Source of the DNA: SVTX01 sp045653805
GTDB lineage: Bacteria > Bacillota > Clostridia > Oscillospirales > CAG-272
Assembly: GCA_045653805.1 (NCBI GenBank)
Contig: JAZOMF010000012.1
Coordinates: 1 to 15,442, forward strand
Length of the DNA: 15,442 nucleotides
Direction of reading: 5' to 3'
Under the pieces are notes generated by a model. That model did not search any database. It was not told the origin of the DNA and saw only the letters and a program-made list of their open reading frames with translations. Every line of letters begins with the position of its first letter. The stretch's first letter is position 1. Of this stretch, positions 12,121 to 15,442 are shown piece after piece. Made by a program: the position numbers and the translations under genes.

Positions 12121-15100
12121 ATGAAAGAAGTACAATCAATAACTATTAATCCTTCGTGTCTTCATATGATAAAGGGAGACTGGGAACATAATCTCTGCGT
12201 TCAGGTTTTGCCCTCGGACGCGGATAACAAATGTGTGGTATGGTGCAGTGATAACCCAGGGGTGGCATCTGTATCAGAGGAGCTTGGCTTTATACGCGCA
12301 AACGGCGCGGGTACGGCAAAAATATACGCTACCGCTACTGACGGAAGCGGTGTCAGAGCGTACTGCACTGTAACCGTTGAGGAGAGAGTGCCCGTAAGCT
12401 CGATTAAGTTAAACAGCTCGAAAATAACAATCGGAAAGGGAGAATATTGGAGAGTTCGCGCTACGGTATGCCCCGAGAACGCATACAACAAATCTGTGGA
12501 ATGGTGTAGCAGCAATTGTTACGTAGCGGATGTTGACACATACGGATTCGTTACCGCCAAGTCGGTAGGTACAGCAACGATATATGCAACCGCCCGTGAC
12601 GGAAGCGGTGTGAGCGGACAGTGTAAGATAACCGTCCGTCAGACTGTAACCTGCGGTGCCGAAGAAACTCCGAGAAGCCGAGTAAATGTCAACACTCTGT
12701 CCGTACCTGTTGACATTTACAGCGGAGCGCATAAGTTGAAGCATACAGTAATGCAGCTTTTCGGAGGACAAAATCTATCATTTGATATCAGATACGATTC
12801 CACAAACCTTGCCAAGGGCGACGTAGGCGCAGGCTGGTATCACAATTACGAAAAGCATATTGAGCTTTCGGGCAACACCGCATTCGTGTATATGAGTCCT
12901 TCAATATATTCAAGATACACAGCAAAAAGCGAGTGCAGTTGTGAGTTTACTTGTGCCAGCCCTAACAAAAACGGATATATTCTTTCCGTGGATATGTCAC
13001 GTACCTATCCTTACGTAATAGATTGCAACAAGCACAGAACAGAATATTACGATTGCGAGGGCAGGCTTGCCAAAGTAATGGATCGCCACGGCTTTGAAAC
13101 GCTCATATCCTATTCGGACAACCTTATAACCATTACCGACTGTGTATCGGGAAAGCATATCTATATCGAAAAGAGTACCTGCTGCAAGATAAATAGGGTT
13201 TATGACGACGCGTCAAGACAAGCGTCCTTCGAATACAGAAACGATGCATTGGTTGTCTTTACCAACGTAAACGGAGGTAAATTCAGATACTCATACGATG
13301 GTATAAACAGAATAATGAGTGGAACAGACCCCGAAAACGTAACGTATTTCCGCAACACCTACGACATCTACGGCAGACTTTCCGAGCAGCAGGATGCGCG
13401 TGGAGGAGTATTCAAATTCTCATACGCATGTGACAAGCGTACAATAACCGACAGAAACGGAAAGAAGAGTACGCAGGAATTTAACGAAAAGGGGCTACTT
13501 GTAAAGCTTACCGATGCAAACCAATGCGTAACCAAATATGAATACGACAGCCGATATAATGTAACTAAGGAGACAGACGGAGAGGGCTATTTCACAAAGA
13601 CTGAATATAACAGCTTCAATAAGCCCACCAAGATAACCGACAAGAACGGAAGGGTTACGACCTTTACATACGATGCCGCAGGCAACGTAAAGAAAATAAC
13701 CTATCCTCAGATATGCGATAAGCCGTCAATAGAACAATATGAATACAACGGACGAAATCAGATAACCAAGCATATTGACCTCAGAGGCACTGCGACGGTA
13801 TATACCTACGACAGCGCGGGAATGCCCAAAACCAAAAAGGTTGGAAGCAGAAACGCTATTGAGTACACGTATATCAACGGTTTGCTGAAATCACATAAAG
13901 ATGCGAGAGGAAAAACCACAACTTACAGTCACGATCCCGTTGGCAGAATTCATACGGTGACCGACGCGGATAACAAGACCACCACCTACACCTATGATAA
14001 TATGGGTAATGTAAGAACGATAACCGATGCAAATCAGAAGACTATAACTACAACATACAACAAGAACGGACAGAAATCCTCATTTACCGATGCCAATGGA
14101 AATAAGACCGAGTATTTCTATAACGGAAATATGAAAAACGACAAGGTAAAGCTTCCCGACAATAACTGGATAGAATATGAATTTGACGGCGAGGACAGAA
14201 TAACCAAGGTCATAGATCAAAAGAAAAACGCAAGCGAGACGGTATATGATGCGGGAGGACGCATAAAGCTTCGCAAGGCTGCCGACAGTGCTACCGTTCA
14301 GTATGAATACGACAAGGCGGGCAACGTAAAAAAGGAGACCAATCCTAAGGGTGCAATAGTAATAAAAACCTACGACGGATTGGGTAACGTTCTTACGGTA
14401 AAGGACAGCGAGGGCAATATCACAACCTACGAGTATAATGCCCATTCAAAGCCTGTAAGAGTGACCGCCGCAAACGGAGCAATAGTCTGCTACGAATACA
14501 ACGAGGCAGGTGACCTCATAAGTGAAACCGATGCTCTGAACAACAAAAAGACCTATCAATACGACAAGTACGGTAATCTCTTGAAAGCCACCGATGCAAG
14601 AAATAATAACGCAAGCTACACATACGATGCAAATAACAATCTGCTCACTGTCACAAACGCCCTTAATGAGGTAACGACCTATGCATACGACAGTCTTAAC
14701 CGTTGCGAATCGGTTACAAACCATAAAGGCAGAACCGTAGCATACGAATACGACGCCCTCGGCAGACGAGTTGCCGTGACAGATGCGCTGAATCATCGGT
14801 TTGAGACAGAATACGATGCTAACGGCAACGTGCTGAAGACCTTTGATGCCAATAGAGACGTACTTACCGATACTACGTATAACAGCCTCAATCTTCCAAA
14901 GACCTCTACCGACGCTACAGGCAAGACCTTGACCTACCTTTACAACGAGCTCGGAAAGCTACATAGCGTGACCGATGCTTTTGGTCACGATCAGACCTAT
15001 GGATACGATGCTTGCGGACGGAATACATCTGTACTCGAAGAAAACTACGGCACAAGCTCGGCAGAATACGATCTGCTCGGAAACCTGAAAAAGCTTCAGG

Positions 15101-15442
15101 GTCCTCGAGGAGCTAAGACGAGCTATATCTATGACAATATGGGCAGGCTTATTTCACAGAGTAACCCCTCAGGCTTTAATATATCCTATGAATACAACGA
15201 GCTGAATCTCCGTAAACAGCTTGTAAACGGACGCGGTGACAAGATACGCTTCCTCTACGACCCCTGCGGCAGAATAAGCGTATATACAACCCCCGAGGGA
15301 TCGGTAAGCTTTGACTATGACGACAACGGAAACATTATCCGTACAAGAGACCGTCAGGGAGATATTACGAGAACCTTTGACGCACTCAACCGCGTGACGA
15401 GCTGTACCGATACTTTCGGTAAGACCATAGGCTATGAGTATG
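12121..15442 (+). CDS. Big_2 plus RHS/YD-repeat protein, 3' end outside the window
   Basis: An open frame runs from ATG 12121 (AAGGAG overlapping the previous stop) to the window edge, 1107 codons without a stop. Residues about 4-86 and 92-173 are two Ig-like Big_2 domains, each ending in a T-A-T/R-DGSGV...C.VTV pattern. From about 190 comes an RHS entry region (VDIYSGAHKL, GAGWYHNYE). From about 400 onward there are roughly 30 YD repeats of the YxYDxxGNxxxxTDA type. RHS shells encapsulate a C-terminal toxin or adhesive domain, which would lie beyond the window. There is no signal peptide, unlike most secreted Firmicutes RHS or WapA proteins, and the Big_2 part is rich in Cys. It is the last visible gene of operon 2, 13 bp after the GH-fold gene. 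Confidence 0.93.
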   Translation, partial: MKEVQSITINPSCLHMIKGDWEHNLCVQVLPSDADNKCVVWCSDNPGVASVSEELGFIRANGAGTAKIYATATDGSGVRAYCTVTVEERVPVSSIKLNSSKITIGKGEYWRVRATVCPENAYNKSVEWCSSNCYVADVDTYGFVTAKSVGTATIYATARDGSGVSGQCKITVRQTVTCGAEETPRSRVNVNTLSVPVDIYSGAHKLKHTVMQLFGGQNLSFDIRYDSTNLAKGDVGAGWYHNYEKHIELSGNTAFVYMSPSIYSRYTAKSECSCEFTCASPNKNGYILSVDMSRTYPYVIDCNKHRTEYYDCEGRLAKVMDRHGFETLISYSDNLITITDCVSGKHIYIEKSTCCKINRVYDDASRQASFEYRNDALVVFTNVNGGKFRYSYDGINRIMSGTDPENVTYFRNTYDIYGRLSEQQDARGGVFKFSYACDKRTITDRNGKKSTQEFNEKGLLVKLTDANQCVTKYEYDSRYNVTKETDGEGYFTKTEYNSFNKPTKITDKNGRVTTFTYDAAGNVKKITYPQICDKPSIEQYEYNGRNQITKHIDLRGTATVYTYDSAGMPKTKKVGSRNAIEYTYINGLLKSHKDARGKTTTYSHDPVGRIHTVTDADNKTTTYTYDNMGNVRTITDANQKTITTTYNKNGQKSSFTDANGNKTEYFYNGNMKNDKVKLPDNNWIEYEFDGEDRITKVIDQKKNASETVYDAGGRIKLRKAADSATVQYEYDKAGNVKKETNPKGAIVIKTYDGLGNVLTVKDSEGNITTYEYNAHSKPVRVTAANGAIVCYEYNEAGDLISETDALNNKKTYQYDKYGNLLKATDARNNNASYTYDANNNLLTVTNALNEVTTYAYDSLNRCESVTNHKGRTVAYEYDALGRRVAVTDALNHRFETEYDANGNVLKTFDANRDVLTDTTYNSLNLPKTSTDATGKTLTYLYNELGKLHSVTDAFGHDQTYGYDACGRNTSVLEENYGTSSAEYDLLGNLKKLQGPRGAKTSYIYDNMGRLISQSNPSGFNISYEYNELNLRKQLVNGRGDKIRFLYDPCGRISVYTTPEGSVSFDYDDNGNIIRTRDRQGDITRTFDALNRVTSCTDTFGKTIGYEY

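Noticed and set aside
12201..14796. Several minus-strand ORFs of 104-121 codons opposite the RHS gene
   Set aside because: They are shadows of the repeat-biased plus-strand RHS frame, which is open throughout with clear YD repeats.
12121..15442. Tandem DNA repeats or a CRISPR array in the right third
   Set aside because: The repetition is at protein level (YD repeats, about 20 residues, diverged); no conserved DNA repeat with unique spacers is present.

Overview
The window looks like accessory DNA from an anaerobic Gram-positive bacterium of the class Clostridia, probably a gut Oscillospiraceae or Ruminococcus-like organism. The signs are modest G+C, strong AGGAGG-type ribosome binding sites, one perfect TTGACA-N17-TATAAT promoter, U-tract hairpin terminators, and typical Firmicutes mobile-element genes. 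This is a judgement from style and gene content, not from a search.

Left end (1-1384). The C-terminal half of a tyrosine recombinase is followed by about 0.9 kb without a convincing gene. That stretch holds several hairpin terminators, a diverged 35-bp direct repeat, and a 45-nt fragment of a minus-strand tRNA-Trp (anticodon loop to CCA). The fragment has no 5' half. The simplest reading is an attachment site between two elements that integrated one after another at the same tRNA gene.

Control module (1242-3291). A strong promoter with a TTCGCA-N4-TGCGAA operator drives an XRE repressor and an ImmA/IrrE metalloprotease. A small Cys-cluster protein with a second copy of the operator follows, then a winged-HTH regulator with no effector domain.

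Operon 1 (3377-6119). It encodes an XhlA-like coiled-coil membrane protein, a three-helix phage-type holin, a membrane-anchored calcineurin-like phosphoesterase, and an AspT/YidE-type transporter lacking its central cytosolic domains.

Operon 2 (6228 to the window end). It encodes a nucleotidyltransferase, a thymidylate-kinase-like P-loop protein, an acyl carrier protein, a BtrH/C39-like putative acyltransferase, an AMP-forming ligase, a CYTH protein, and a DUF1906-like glycoside-hydrolase-fold protein. It ends with a very long Big_2 plus RHS/YD-repeat protein that runs off the window. Seven tandem ORFs abut, overlap or lie within 23 bp of the next, so this appears to be one transcript.

Both operons start with the same regulatory block: an identical 21-bp segment containing the dyad GACAG-AAC-CTGTC, at the same distance from a -10 box. 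They therefore look like one regulon. The combination is a holin pair without an obvious endolysin, an ACP-dependent acylation cassette, a GH-fold protein and an RHS protein without a signal peptide. My hypothesis is a phage-derived, holin-dependent release or display system for a possibly modified RHS effector. The individual domain calls are fairly secure. The system-level role is inference.
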